Assembly (NCBI GenBank): GCA_910574285.1
Contig: CAJTAL010000018.1
Coordinates: 1-64,000, forward strand
Direction of reading: 5' to 3'
DNA length: 64,000 nucleotides
Origin: Lachnospiraceae bacterium
Lineage (GTDB): Bacteria > Bacillota > Clostridia > Lachnospirales > Lachnospiraceae
This document shows, piece after piece, positions 1 through 8,220 of the stretch. The stretch's first letter is position 1. Each line of letters begins with the position of its first letter. A program made the position numbers and the translations under genes. The notes beneath the pieces were generated by a model that saw only the letters and a list, made by a program, of their open reading frames with translations, did not search any database and was not told the DNA's origin.

Positions 1-106
1 AAGGGGGAAGTCTGCCCTTTTTTCTCTCATCAAATATACTATTTGTTATATTCTGGTTAATTTAATGCTGTATTTTCACTACTGATACCATACCACTACT
101 AAGTTG

Positions 107-181
107 CTAACATTGGTTTTCTATATAGTCAATCACGTCTTTTATGCTCCCTTTGACATGCCACAGGCTCGTTACCGCCAT
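107..181 (-). pseudogene. Relaxase N-terminal remnant (24 codons)
   Basis: An ATG at 181 overlaps the stop of the MobC-like gene and reads MAVTSLWHVKGSIKDVIDYI, followed by four more residues and a TAG. The opening resembles the start of MobA/VirD2-type relaxases (the pattern MAVTK..PIK.....IDYI.NPDKT). A MobC gene translationally coupled to a relaxase is the usual order in mobilizable elements. A relaxase normally runs for several hundred residues, so this copy is cut off soon after its start. The sequence below position 107 shows no continuation. I infer deletion or insertion in the relaxase, leaving this element unable to mobilize itself. Confidence 0.6.
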
Positions 182-182
182 A

Positions 183-539
183 TCAGACCGCCCCCTGTCC
201 CGTCAATTCTTCTACGCTAAACTGTTGTGGGAGAGTGGATTTCTGTTGCAGTTCTAAGATAAAATCCTCAATCTCCTTACAGATTTCAGCGGCGGTTGGA
301 TAGTAGGGAACACACTTTTTAAAGGCAGAATGTACCTCATAAAGTGTGTTCAGCAACGCCCAAAATTCTTTCTCTGGCTTCGGCTGCGGGGCGTTTCCCT
401 TGCATAACTGGCGCATAAATTCGGCTGCAGACAAACCGCAAGCGACGGCGCACTGCTTTAATTTTTCATGTTCTTCCTTGTTCAATCGGACAGTAATCGG
501 GACATTCCGCACGTCCTTTTCTGATTTTTCTCTGCTCAT
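183..539 (-). CDS. MobC-like relaxosome accessory protein
   Basis: The 118-residue product begins with a basic segment containing VPITVRLNKEEHEKLKQCA and then GLSAAEFMRQLCKG. This is the ribbon-helix-helix layout of MobC/MobB-type proteins that bind oriT and help the relaxase nick DNA. It lies immediately upstream of, and overlaps, the relaxase remnant at 181, the usual order in MOBP-type elements. The candidate oriT is about 70 bp upstream of its start. Family membership rests on motif pattern and context. With the relaxase truncated it is probably a relic. Confidence 0.75.
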   Translation of the reverse strand: MSREKSEKDVRNVPITVRLNKEEHEKLKQCAVACGLSAAEFMRQLCKGNAPQPKPEKEFWALLNTLYEVHSAFKKCVPYYPTAAEICKEIEDFILELQQKSTLPQQFSVEELTGQGAV

Positions 540-603
540 TTTCCTTAATCCTCCAGTCTTAAATTCCTTTCTTCGGGGTATTCAGGGGCTGTCCCCTGAG
601 TTA

Positions 604-686
604 GTCCATGCCCGCAAGCGGCATGGATTAGGATTGTGGCTGACACAATCCGATGCTCGCTATCTCTGTGGACAATGCCGCAGAGC
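604..686. other. Candidate oriT with consecutive inverted repeats
   Basis: The 465 bp between the MobC-like gene and the DUF6194 gene holds no convincing ORF but does contain clustered dyads. These are CCATGCC (606-612) with GGCATGG (620-626), GGATTGTG (631-638) with CACAATCC (644-651) across GCTGA, and an imperfect CTCTGTG/CGCAGAG pair near 664-686. Short perfect inverted repeats directly upstream of mobC-relaxase genes are typical of oriT. The nick site cannot be assigned by eye. Confidence 0.45.
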
Positions 687-1004
687 ATTTTTCCTGTGCA
701 GCCGCCATTCTTCCATACCTGTCTTACCCTCCGAAAAGAAAATCCTATGTCCCTGCACCTCCGTTCTGGATTTGATTTCTCTTGACTTTTGGATAAATGA
801 AAAAGCCGCTACACCGCACCACGAACGACAGGAGTTTTTTCTCCTGCTCGGATTCGCAATGCTATGTAACGGCTTTGAAATTCAAAACCATGCTGCCATA
901 CACCAGCCGAAAAGGGCAGCATAAATTCGGCGGCGGTCAGCCTTGTCCATTGGCTGACATTCCATTCTTCCATCTATGTGCTATTTAATTTTCAATCTTC
1001 AAGA

Positions 1005-1454
1005 TTATTTCCTGCGTTTCTTAAATTTCTCCTTTGCATACTCATAGGCTTCTTGGATATATGGTTTCAGTTCCTCAAAGGTCTGTTCAGAGGGGTTCAA
1101 TGCACATATCCATGCCATCCATGCGTAGACGGGATGGGGGAGTATCTCATCCAATACGGTAAAGTCGTAATCCATATCTACAACGCCGCCTGCTGTCGGG
1201 CGTTTTGGGACTGCCCCAAACAATTCCGCAAAAGTGCTTTTCCGTATTCCCAGATTCACACGGTAGACATTCTCTCTGTTTAAACCAGAACCTTTGTCAT
1301 TATCACCGTCTTTTTCCTTAACCGTCAATATATAAACGCCACGCTTCAGCACATGGTCTGGGTTATAGAAAATCCCTTTCTCGCCCCAACTCTTAACTAA
1401 GACTGTCCCCTCAAGATTTTGAAGGCAGTAATTCAATATTTTATCTGGTATCAT
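1005..1454 (-). CDS. DUF6194 family protein
   Basis: The 149-residue soluble protein contains the blocks VYRVNLGIRKSTFAELFG and DYDFTVLDEILPHPVYAWMA, plus a C-terminal helix with a lysine-rich end. I recognise these as features of the DUF6194 family, small proteins of unknown biochemical function found in Firmicutes and Actinobacteria. There is no signal peptide or membrane segment. It is transcribed in the same direction as the mobilization and sigma-like genes but separated by about 200 bp on either side. It is probably cargo of the element; no function can be inferred. Confidence 0.65.
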   Translation of the reverse strand: MIPDKILNYCLQNLEGTVLVKSWGEKGIFYNPDHVLKRGVYILTVKEKDGDNDKGSGLNRENVYRVNLGIRKSTFAELFGAVPKRPTAGGVVDMDYDFTVLDEILPHPVYAWMAWICALNPSEQTFEELKPYIQEAYEYAKEKFKKRRK

Positions 1455-1656
1455 TCTGACAGCTCCATTTCTGACTTACTTCTAATTCTCTTATGAGTAT
1501 TTTAGAGTATCATAATGGCTATATTTGTGTCAAGATTTTGGGCAAACTCTTTAGTATTCCCTGTGGACAGGAATTTTATTCATTTAATTTTAAATTGGAT
1601 GGGAGAATTTTATCTCCCATCCAATAGCCCACTGAAAAACCATCTATATTAGATGC

Positions 1657-2082
1657 TTATAAAATCTTCCGTAACTTTTTCCGCAGATGGTCTAACCTTG
1701 CATAGATAGCACCCGTTGTCAATCCCACAAGCGGGGCAATTTCCTTTGTGGAATAGCCCTGCATTTTCAGCAGGATAATTTGCAGGGTACGCCTGTCCAC
1801 AGTAAGCAATGCCCGATACAGAGTTTCGTCCTCAATCTCATCCAGTAAATCAGCAACAGTCTTTGGCTCGGTATTCTGTTCCCTGTCTGCCATCCCCTCA
1901 AGGTATTCACCGAAGTCACTTGTCCAATGATAAAACCGCCTGTTGGAATTGAAGTCTGCCCTGTCGTCTATGCGGATTTGCTCAATGGTGGTTTCATCAA
2001 CTCCATGCTCCCGCAATATTTTTTCCTCGGCTTCTTTCCAGATAAGCCATTTCCTGTTCTCACGTCCGTTGTTGTATGCCAT
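1657..2082 (-). CDS. Sigma-70-like/HTH factor of conjugative elements
   Basis: The open frame extends further upstream, but the ATG at 2082 has a GGAGG eight bases before it and the upstream part looks non-coding. The 141-residue product carries a C-terminal sigma region-4-like helix-turn-helix: LYRALLTVDRRTLQIILLKM, then GYSTKEIAPLVGLTTGAIYARLDHLRKKLRK. Such small sigma-like proteins are standard in Tn916/Tn1549-type elements, where they are thought to drive transcription of element genes. Region 2 is not evident, so it may be a regulator more than a full sigma factor. It follows the structured leader at 2389-2464 on the same strand. Confidence 0.75.
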   Translation of the reverse strand: MAYNNGRENRKWLIWKEAEEKILREHGVDETTIEQIRIDDRADFNSNRRFYHWTSDFGEYLEGMADREQNTEPKTVADLLDEIEDETLYRALLTVDRRTLQIILLKMQGYSTKEIAPLVGLTTGAIYARLDHLRKKLRKIL

Positions 2083-2388
2083 TCTTTTTTCCTCCAATCT
2101 GAAATTTTTGAAATGTAATAATCCAGATTGGAAAGGCGGCGAACGACAGCCAACAGCAGAAACAGCCTTGCGGCATATTCCGATAAAAAACGACAAAAGA
2201 AAAACCGCAAAGGCACTGTGACCTCTACGGTTATAGGAGATACATATTCTGTTAAATGGAGATTCTACTTCTGGTTTCATGGTGAGAAGTAGCGTTGCAT
2301 GGGCAGGGATTTTTTTAACTGGCTTCCTGCCATTCCCCGATATGCTATGTATAAGTCAATTCTGCGTTGCATGAGCAGATGAATAACT

Positions 2389-2464
2389 GCCCGAAAAAAG
2401 GACATAAAAAAATCTCTCCAAACTTAAAACAGGTCTGGAGAGTCTCTGTTAAGTCTTTTCGGGC
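2389..2464 (-). promoter_or_regulatory. Nested stem-loop between KTR and sigma-like genes
   Basis: GCCCGAAAA (2389-2397) pairs perfectly with TTTTCGGGC (2456-2464). Inside it CTCTCCA (2414-2420) pairs with TGGAGAG (2436-2442), with a run of A (U on the minus transcript) beside the inner stem. A further dyad, GCCCACCA/TGGTGGGC at 2476-2510, lies just upstream on the minus strand. This could be an attenuator or terminator between the KTR gene and the sigma-like gene. The pairing is seen directly; the function is inferred. Confidence 0.5.
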
Positions 2465-2615
2465 ATAGCAATACCGCCCACCAAAACACCGTTTTTTTAT
2501 TATGGTGGGCGTTTGCTTTACAAACTTATATCCTACTAAAAAAGAGCCAACAAACTGCGAGATAACGTACTCACTTGTTCATCGGCTCTGCGTCTTATGC
2601 GTCTGGCTCTTCACT

Positions 2616-2786
2616 TTATTCAAATCGTTTCTTGATAACTTTTATATGTAATTTTTTTACATCAATCAAATTTTCCTGTTTACATTTAGGGCAAAAAAGA
2701 GGAAAATTTTTTAATTCTGTGTCCGCCCGTATTTGCAACCTCGTTTTATTTCCGCAGATTGGGCAAAGCAACCATTCTGTTTTCAT
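2616..2786 (-). CDS. Cysteine-rich KTR domain protein
   Basis: The 56-residue product starts at an ATG preceded by AAAGGA. It contains CPICGNKTRLQIR and, 17 residues later, CPKCKQENLIDV, a four-cysteine zinc ribbon. This is the cysteine_rich_KTR family, common next to sigma-like and resistance genes on Tn916/Tn1549-type elements. Family members usually end in PDAKTQSR. Here translation stops after KKRFE, and the DNA just downstream still encodes KTQSR followed by a stop in another frame, so the 3' end looks slightly decayed. Role unknown; a nucleic-acid-binding accessory protein is plausible. Confidence 0.8.
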   Translation of the reverse strand: MKTEWLLCPICGNKTRLQIRADTELKNFPLFCPKCKQENLIDVKKLHIKVIKKRFE

Positions 2787-2838
2787 AATGTCAAATCCTT
2801 TTCTTTCATAAAGCAGATGCTTATTCTCTTATTTCTTC

Positions 2839-3549
2839 CTAGATTTTACGCAAATAGCGTTTAAACAAAAAGCAAATCCACATAGCAGATAAAACAAATG
2901 CGGGCAGCATATAAAGCGGCATATTTTCTAAAATCGCTTTTCCAATCCAAAAAGAGGGTAGCGGAGATATTACATACTGTATATCTGATGTAATGAAAAA
3001 CGGGATAACAGCGCCAAAAATAGTCAGCGTAGATAACTTCGTTACTGCCATACCCTCTAGCTTGTTTGATGAAACCGTCAGTACAAGCAATGCAACAATC
3101 ATGCCCTGCAAGGTTCCTCCCGTCGCAAGCAATAAAATGGTAAGCGGAGAAAGAGGCGTCAGTTTAAAAACAGGCAACAGAATAATAGTCGCAAGAAATG
3201 CAATAGCAGAAGGCACGCCAAACCGTGCAACTATGTAACCTGTTTTTCTTAAAGGCGTAATGAATAAATAGACGGCTGTTTTTTCATCCCTTTCCTCTAA
3301 AGAAATCATTGCTGAAACAAAGCAGAACATAGTGGATGACAGCATTGCAAACAGGATGTCAACCAACTTGTAATAGGGAGTAATAATTGCCGCTACATGA
3401 AAACTGTCTGTCAAAGCAGCTTCTATGAAAGGTATGGCAAACCGAAAGAAAAAGCCTGCAAGAATTGGCGCAAAACAAGATACAAACAACATCATGTCCC
3501 GCCGCATAGCTGCCGCCATTTGGAAAAAGCTCAATCTAATTGCTTTCAT
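2839..3549 (-). CDS. ABC-2 type permease (second of pair)
   Basis: This 236-residue protein has about six hydrophobic segments, for example FVSCFAPILAGFFFRFAIPF and a C-terminal segment ending FLFKRYLRK. A conserved-looking cytoplasmic loop reads SLEERDEKTAVYLFITPL. That layout matches ABC-2 permeases of fluoroquinolone- or daunorubicin-type exporters. Its ATG overlaps the stop of the upstream permease by four bases, so the two are translationally coupled and probably heterodimerise. The ATPase partner is 4223-5068. The exported substrate is unknown. Confidence 0.8.
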   Translation of the reverse strand: MKAIRLSFFQMAAAMRRDMMLFVSCFAPILAGFFFRFAIPFIEAALTDSFHVAAIITPYYKLVDILFAMLSSTMFCFVSAMISLEERDEKTAVYLFITPLRKTGYIVARFGVPSAIAFLATIILLPVFKLTPLSPLTILLLATGGTLQGMIVALLVLTVSSNKLEGMAVTKLSTLTIFGAVIPFFITSDIQYVISPLPSFWIGKAILENMPLYMLPAFVLSAMWICFLFKRYLRKI

Positions 3550-4226
3550 AGCTTTACACCTCCCATGCTATCCCACATTTGGCGGACGAAAAGTCTTGAA
3601 AATACAAATAGAATTATTATCGTTGCCGCCACGCCCAAAAAACCTATTGCGGACGAAGAATGCCCTGAAACCATATCCATACAAACATTGACAGGATAAT
3701 ACCCGCACCATGCAGGAGTAATTTTAAATAAATGCAAAATTGCAGGAACAAAGCAAACGGCTTCGATTGGCACAGTCCATAATATAAACTGATTAAGGCT
3801 TGCAATTTTTGTTGCAACGATTATTCCAAATAATGTAAATATCACACTGGATATAAACGTACCAAAAAGCACAATGTGCAAATTATCCGCATCTGCGGCT
3901 AATGCTAAAATAGCTGCTACAACAAGTGAAATGGCTGACAATGAACTGACTTTAGCAATCACATATTCCGTCGCATGGACAGGAGAAACTGCCAATGCAC
4001 AGGTTGTATGCTGGCTCTTTTCCAAAAGGACAATCGCTCCCATGAAGAACAGCCCCATTGATGCGGGGTCAGAAAAGATTAAAATTGCGGCAGCTTTTTC
4101 TTTCCAATTTTCGGGAAGCGCAAAAAGCGCTGCTATATAGATTACAGTCAACACTACATATAAAAGATAAAAACCATATTTCGCTTGAAAGCGCATATCC
4201 AATAAAAACAGCTTTTTCAATCTCAT
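3546..4226 (-). CDS. ABC-2 type permease (first of pair)
   Basis: The 226-residue membrane protein begins with a basic cytoplasmic segment (MRLKKLFLLDMRFQAKYGF). About six transmembrane stretches follow, with a loop reading LEKSQHTTCALAVSPVHATEYV, typical of fluoroquinolone-export-type ABC permeases. It overlaps the ATPase gene upstream and the second permease downstream by four bases each, giving a tight three-gene operon. The cassette sits between two element backbones and is probably cargo. Substrate is not predictable from sequence. Confidence 0.8.
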   Translation of the reverse strand: MRLKKLFLLDMRFQAKYGFYLLYVVLTVIYIAALFALPENWKEKAAAILIFSDPASMGLFFMGAIVLLEKSQHTTCALAVSPVHATEYVIAKVSSLSAISLVVAAILALAADADNLHIVLFGTFISSVIFTLFGIIVATKIASLNQFILWTVPIEAVCFVPAILHLFKITPAWCGYYPVNVCMDMVSGHSSSAIGFLGVAATIIILFVFSRLFVRQMWDSMGGVKL

Positions 4227-5068
4227 AACAGCGTCCTCCCCGTAACATCCATAAAAATATCATTTAAGGTTGGCTCACTGCTGTGAATGGATTGCAGACG
4301 GTTTTTGGCTATCAGATTTTTCAGCCGCTCATCAGAAGATATTTGTTCCAAAGGGCAGCTTGCCCTATGTTCTCCATTCTCAACCCATGTATAAGTTACG
4401 GTTGCCGCTCCTTTTGACATAATCAAATTATGGGGACTGTCAAGGGCGCATATTTTACCGTTTACAATAAACGCTACCCTATCGCAAAGCTCGGCTGCGT
4501 CCTGCATATTATGCGTCGTCAAAAGAATGGTTTTCCCCTTTGCCCTTTCCTCTAAAATCATATGTTTCATTATACGGCTATTTGCAGGGTCAAGCCCGCT
4601 GGTCGGTTCGTCAAGACAGAGCAGAGTAGGGTCATGCAGTAATGCTTTTATAAAGCTTAAGCGAGATTTCATGCCCTTTGAATAGTCGGCTACACGTTTA
4701 TCTGCATCCTGCTCCAAACCTACCGTTTCCAAAAGTTCATCTATCGGGCGTGGCTTTTTTTCGTATAATGATGAGAAAAACTGCAAGTTCTCTCTTGCTG
4801 TCAACTTTTCATACATTGTTGAAAATTCAAAATCAACCCCTATATTCTCATAAAAATTCTTTGTACGATTTTTACACTCAATGCCATTTACCAGACAGGA
4901 TCCTTGATATGTTCTCAACATTCCAATCAAGATTTTCTGCAATGTGCTTTTGCCTGCCCCAGATGGTCCTAAAAATCCAAAAATTTCACCCTCTGGAACA
5001 GAAAAACTCATACCAGAAATAAATGGGCTTTTCGTGTAACTAAACGAAAGATTTTCTACTATAATCAT
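4223..5068 (-). CDS. ABC transporter ATP-binding protein
   Basis: I place the start at the ATG at 5068 (MIIVENLSFSY) because GGAGG lies five bases upstream; the frame is open for ten more codons. The 281-residue ATPase has Walker A GPSGAGKST, Q-loop region, signature YSKGMKSRLSF, Walker B LLCLDEPTSGLDP and switch His in LLTTHNMQDA. A C-terminal extension of about 70 residues is typical of DrrA-type drug-export ATPases. It leads the operon with the two permeases and follows a TetR-type operator at 5086-5111. Confidence 0.9.
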   Translation of the reverse strand: MIIVENLSFSYTKSPFISGMSFSVPEGEIFGFLGPSGAGKSTLQKILIGMLRTYQGSCLVNGIECKNRTKNFYENIGVDFEFSTMYEKLTARENLQFFSSLYEKKPRPIDELLETVGLEQDADKRVADYSKGMKSRLSFIKALLHDPTLLCLDEPTSGLDPANSRIMKHMILEERAKGKTILLTTHNMQDAAELCDRVAFIVNGKICALDSPHNLIMSKGAATVTYTWVENGEHRASCPLEQISSDERLKNLIAKNRLQSIHSSEPTLNDIFMDVTGRTLL

Positions 5069-5085
5069 ATCTACCTCCATACTGT

Positions 5086-5111
5086 TTGACTTATTCAATC
5101 TATATAGTCAA
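5086..5111. promoter_or_regulatory. TetR-type operator upstream of the ABC operon
   Basis: TTGACT (5086-5091), a 14-base spacer, then AGTCAA (5106-5111). The same half-sites with the same 14-base spacing occur at 5754-5779 upstream of the adjacent TetR-family gene. The site ends about 18 bases before the chosen start of the ATPase gene, so binding there would block transcription of the transporter operon. Confidence 0.65.
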
Positions 5112-5127
5112 TTAAAAAGCTGTTTTA

Positions 5128-5148
5128 AGTCTGGCTGATTACCAGACT
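5128..5148. terminator. Hairpin downstream of tetR
   Basis: AGTCTGG (5128-5134) and CCAGACT (5142-5148) form a 7-bp stem just after the TetR-family stop. The T run lies on the plus side, so as a minus-strand terminator it is weak. It may separate tetR transcription from the ABC operon. Confidence 0.4.
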
Positions 5149-5150
5149 TT

Positions 5151-5738
5151 TTAAATAATTTGTGTTACCATACCATAAATCAAGGAATACAGAGCCTTAT
5201 CATACTGTTCGCCAATCTCTGCTTTATGCAGCGTTGCAAAATAAATTGCGTGAAATGCGGCACTGAGAACCTTTACGTCTACTTCTTTTTTCACAGGAAA
5301 TAGGGCAAGCATTTTTTCAATCGTATCTGTATCGTCCCGAAAATGCTCCTCCACAATTTCCCGTGGCAGCTTACGCACAAGCAATTCCACTTCATTAACA
5401 TCAATCAATTTCAAAATCAGCATTTCCTCTGTCATTTTATAGAACTCAAATATCACATCGGTCAGCTTTTCCGCTGACAACTCTGTATTCGCAATGCCAG
5501 AAATGGTCTGATACAGCTTGCGGTTGACAGTTTCCTGCTGTTCTTGAATAACTTCAAACAAAAGTAATTCTTTTGATTTATAAAAGAGATAGAAAGTTCC
5601 TTTTGGAATATTAACCCGTTTCACGATTTCATCGACTGTCGTGCGGCGGACGCCATACCTCGCAAGGCATTTTGCCGCTTCTTCTTTCAGCCGTTTTCTG
5701 ATATATTCCCGTTCCTGCTCTGAATAGCTCTTCGGCAC
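5151..5738 (-). CDS. TetR/AcrR family repressor
   Basis: An ATG at 5753 is in frame, but its own GGGAGG sits seven bases before a GTG at 5738, which I take as the start (195 residues). The N-terminal third carries the TetR helix-turn-helix: AAKCLARYGVRRTTVDEIVK, then VNIPKGTFYLFYKSKELLLF. The remaining two thirds are helical and form the ligand-binding and dimerisation domain. It lies upstream of the ABC exporter genes on the same strand with its own consensus promoter. The matching operators in front of both units suggest it represses itself and the exporter until a ligand binds. Confidence 0.88.
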   Translation of the reverse strand: MPKSYSEQEREYIRKRLKEEAAKCLARYGVRRTTVDEIVKRVNIPKGTFYLFYKSKELLLFEVIQEQQETVNRKLYQTISGIANTELSAEKLTDVIFEFYKMTEEMLILKLIDVNEVELLVRKLPREIVEEHFRDDTDTIEKMLALFPVKKEVDVKVLSAAFHAIYFATLHKAEIGEQYDKALYSLIYGMVTQII

Positions 5739-5753
5739 TTTAACGCCTCCCAT

Positions 5754-5806
5754 TTGACTAATTTCGCTTATACAGTCATTATATACATTTTTTTAAACTC
5801 TGTCAA
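5754..5806 (-). promoter_or_regulatory. Promoter and operator of tetR
   Basis: On the minus strand TTGACA (5801-5806) and TATAAT (5778-5783) are separated by exactly 17 bases, a perfect sigma-A promoter. Its -10 box abuts the operator TTGACT-N14-AGTCAT at 5754-5779. This arrangement predicts tight autorepression. Confidence 0.8.
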
Positions 5807-5931
5807 TATTCTATTTCATAGAAGTTTAAATCGTTTATGAGAAATAACAGAAGTTTTTACCCTCCGAAAGGCAAAATATGCTGTTTCGTTGGTACTATCA
5901 ATGCCTTCACAGTTTGAGAAAACCAAAAACA

Positions 5932-5961
5932 AGAGGGTAAGAAATTTCATCCCTACCCTCT
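5932..5961 (-). terminator. Intrinsic terminator after tnpV
   Basis: AGAGGGTA (5932-5939) pairs with TACCCTCT (5954-5961). On the minus strand the stem is followed by TGTTTTTGG. It lies 13 bases beyond the TnpV stop. Confidence 0.75.
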
Positions 5962-5973
5962 GATTTTAACTCT

Positions 5974-6345
5974 TTATGCGTATATGATTTCCTCGTTCAC
6001 AATCTCCCTCGCACACGCCCTTATGTTACCTAGCCGCCCTGTCCATTCTAAGGCGTTTTCTTCCTTTAGACGTTCCGTTATGCCCTGTGCCCGTTTCATG
6101 TCCTCAATAAGCCTTTCAAAGCGTTCCTGCGCCTGCTTATCAATGTCAGCAAGGTAAATATTCAGCTTGCCGCATATAAGAAGATTCGTGTATGTAACCT
6201 TACGATACTGTTTCAGATAGTGCAGATGTCGCTGTCCCCATGTGCTTATTGGCTGTTCTTTTTCGGCGGGTAATCTTAAATCTGGAATAAGATACCCATT
6301 TTCTTCGTGGTATGTGCCGCCTAACTGTTCAAATATTGATTTCAT
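5974..6345 (-). CDS. tnpV: TnpV-like transposon-encoded protein
   Basis: I chose the ATG at 6345 (MKSIFEQLGGTYHEENGYLI) because AAAAGGAG lies nine bases upstream; the frame is open for another 18 codons. The 123-residue product matches the TnpV pattern throughout: LP...EQPISTWGQRHLHYLKQYRKVTYTNLL, GKLNIYLADIDKQA, then a C-terminus ending NIRACAREIVNEEIIYA. TnpV is found in Tn4451-type mobilizable transposons and related elements; its biochemical role is not established. It has its own terminator and marks the edge of the first element, next to the MobV module. Confidence 0.85.
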   Translation of the reverse strand: MKSIFEQLGGTYHEENGYLIPDLRLPAEKEQPISTWGQRHLHYLKQYRKVTYTNLLICGKLNIYLADIDKQAQERFERLIEDMKRAQGITERLKEENALEWTGRLGNIRACAREIVNEEIIYA

Positions 6346-6507
6346 ATGCAAAAACTCCTTTTCTGTATGGTTTGGTTTCTGCGGGGTATCTGCAAGCAAT
6401 GTATCAGTAGGCTGTATGTATATATATACTATCTTTAAATTAAGTAATCCCCATGCAATGTGTAGCCCAGTCCGTTCTTTTCATCATAAATCTGTTTCTT
6501 CATATTC

Positions 6508-7923
6508 TTACAACTCCATTCCTCTGTATTTTGCTTTGTTCTTTTTTATCTGTGCATTGTATTCTTCACTTCGTTCTTTCGCCCATGGTATGCGATCACT
6601 TATTTTTTTCGGCATTTGTTCTTTCTGCTTTTTCGCTTCAAGTTCCGCCTGCATCCGGATATCGTCCTGCACCAGTCGTTCTACCATATCTTTCCCCAAC
6701 ATGCGTAAAAGTCGGTTATATCTGTCTGCAATTCCCTGCAGAATTTCTTTCTCACCGGATAATTTCTGATAATCCTTCTGAACTTCTGCCAGTTCCTTTT
6801 TAGTGTTCTCGTGCTCCTGCTTTTTCTTCTGAAACTTACTTTTCCAACTATCTCTTTCTCTTGTGAGTTCTTTCACCTGTGCAGCCATCGCACCGATTTT
6901 GTTTTTCATTTCAATAAATAATGGTTTTATTTTCTTATCCCGGTAAGTTACCGCACGTTCCAATGCTGTAGCTTCCGGCAGAAATATTTTGATCATTCCA
7001 TATTCTTTTATTTCCTTACTGACATTATCCATCACTGGTTGCAGGAATTCTCTTCTGTCCTCCAGTTTTTTCAATTCCGTTTCTGCTTTCTCCGCACGTT
7101 TTTCCGCTATCTCTTTATCTTTCTGGAACTGAATTTTTTCTTCTTCCAGTAGCTTAATATCTGCCCTTGCGTCCGCAATCTGAGAAGTCAGGCCTTCATT
7201 CTCTGCTGTCAGATTTTCTTTTTCCTGCTCCAGTTCCTGCACTTCCTTTTTGCGTTCCTTTTTCTTGAAATTGTAAACATCCAGATGCTCTTCATGTGTG
7301 CCTTTCTGTTCCCATTCAATTCCATGTTGTATTGCGATTTCTGCCAGCACTTCTTTTTCATGATTTATCCACTGATTCAGTTCTGTATCATGCTTATTTC
7401 CACCTTGAAATCCAAAACTTTTCAATGCCTGCTTCAGTGAAACTCTGGTATCCATTCCTTTTCCCTTCCAGTTGGTCACATAAGGAACAAAGTCAATATG
7501 CAGATGCGGAGTAGCTTCGTCCTGATGCAGATAGCAGTTAAATACCCGAAGTGACGGATTCCGCTTCTGGAACTCTTTCACATATTCGTCCAGTACCTTT
7601 ACAGCCAGATTTCCTTCTGACGTTCCCACTGCCATATCCTCACGATTTCCTATCTGGAAGATCACTTCATGGAACAGCTTCTCCTGTTTGCCCTGTCGGA
7701 TTTTTTCATAATAATTTGTAATCTGCCGATCCTTTCTTTTCCCGACATTGTATCTCTCCACCGCATCATCAAACAGTTCTTTATAGACTTCTTTCAGATT
7801 CTCATTCTTATAACAAATGTTCAGTTGTACTCTGTCTGGATTTACATTTTCTGCTACAAAATCCCGTCTGTTATGATCCAGTGAGCCGGCTCCGATCATG
7901 CCACTGATTGTTCTTTTCATCAT
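6508..7923 (-). CDS. MobV-family relaxase (Mob/Pre)
   Basis: Two adjacent ATGs (7923, 7920) follow AGGTGAG; I use the first, giving 471 residues. The N-terminal half is a MobV relaxase domain: NICYKNENLKEVYKELF, then the metal-binding histidine motif in HQDEATPHLHIDFVPY, and RVSLKQALKSFGFQGG. The C-terminal half (from about residue 220) is a long coiled coil. MobV enzymes nick oriT and remain bound to the 5' end during transfer, borrowing another element's conjugation pore. The hairpin cluster upstream is its likely oriT. It ends the minus-strand replication and mobilization gene series of the second element. Confidence 0.93.
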   Translation of the reverse strand: MMKRTISGMIGAGSLDHNRRDFVAENVNPDRVQLNICYKNENLKEVYKELFDDAVERYNVGKRKDRQITNYYEKIRQGKQEKLFHEVIFQIGNREDMAVGTSEGNLAVKVLDEYVKEFQKRNPSLRVFNCYLHQDEATPHLHIDFVPYVTNWKGKGMDTRVSLKQALKSFGFQGGNKHDTELNQWINHEKEVLAEIAIQHGIEWEQKGTHEEHLDVYNFKKKERKKEVQELEQEKENLTAENEGLTSQIADARADIKLLEEEKIQFQKDKEIAEKRAEKAETELKKLEDRREFLQPVMDNVSKEIKEYGMIKIFLPEATALERAVTYRDKKIKPLFIEMKNKIGAMAAQVKELTRERDSWKSKFQKKKQEHENTKKELAEVQKDYQKLSGEKEILQGIADRYNRLLRMLGKDMVERLVQDDIRMQAELEAKKQKEQMPKKISDRIPWAKERSEEYNAQIKKNKAKYRGMEL

Positions 7924-7950
7924 AAATTTTCTCACCTATTTTCTGTTTGA

Positions 7951-8105
7951 GTGCCAGATATGGCACATAATTTTTATTTACGCTAGACATGGCGATATTT
8001 AAGAAACTTTCACCGGATACGATAATTTAGGAACCTTCTCGAACATTAGTAGTTCGAGAAGTATCGGGGACAAGCCCCTCTTTTGTTACTTTTGTCAAAA
8101 GTAAC
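7951..8105. other. Hairpin cluster: candidate oriT or single-strand origin
   Basis: Four perfect inverted repeats sit in 155 bp upstream of the MobV gene. They are GTGCCA-GATA-TGGCAC (7951-7966); CTTCTCGAAC with GTTCGAGAAG (8035-8061, 7-base loop); GGGG-ACAAG-CCCC (8066-8078); and GTTACTTTTG with CAAAAGTAAC (8085-8105, 1-base loop). The dyad nearest mobV fits a MobV oriT. The others could serve single-strand-to-double-strand conversion after transfer. The open frame across 8027-8326 on the minus strand is probably not a gene. Confidence 0.55.
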
Positions 8106-8220
8106 GTAAAAGCACTTTCGACAGCCGTACCGTCCATCAAAAGTCCCCTTGCGCCCTGCCGGGGGCATAACGTCCGGTGGACGTCTGCTTTACACCAGCC
8201 GGAGCGGATCATAGACCTAT

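Noticed and set aside
346-924. A 192-codon plus-strand ORF opposite the MobC-like gene and oriT region.
   Set aside because: It is antisense to a convincing gene and continues through dyads; low-complexity composition without domains.
120-5112. A 14-base match (TCTATATAGTCAAT) between 120-133 and 5099-5112, suggesting a third TetR operator or an element end.
   Set aside because: At 120-133 it is coding sequence for the relaxase remnant (IDYI) and lacks the partner half-site, so it is probably coincidence.
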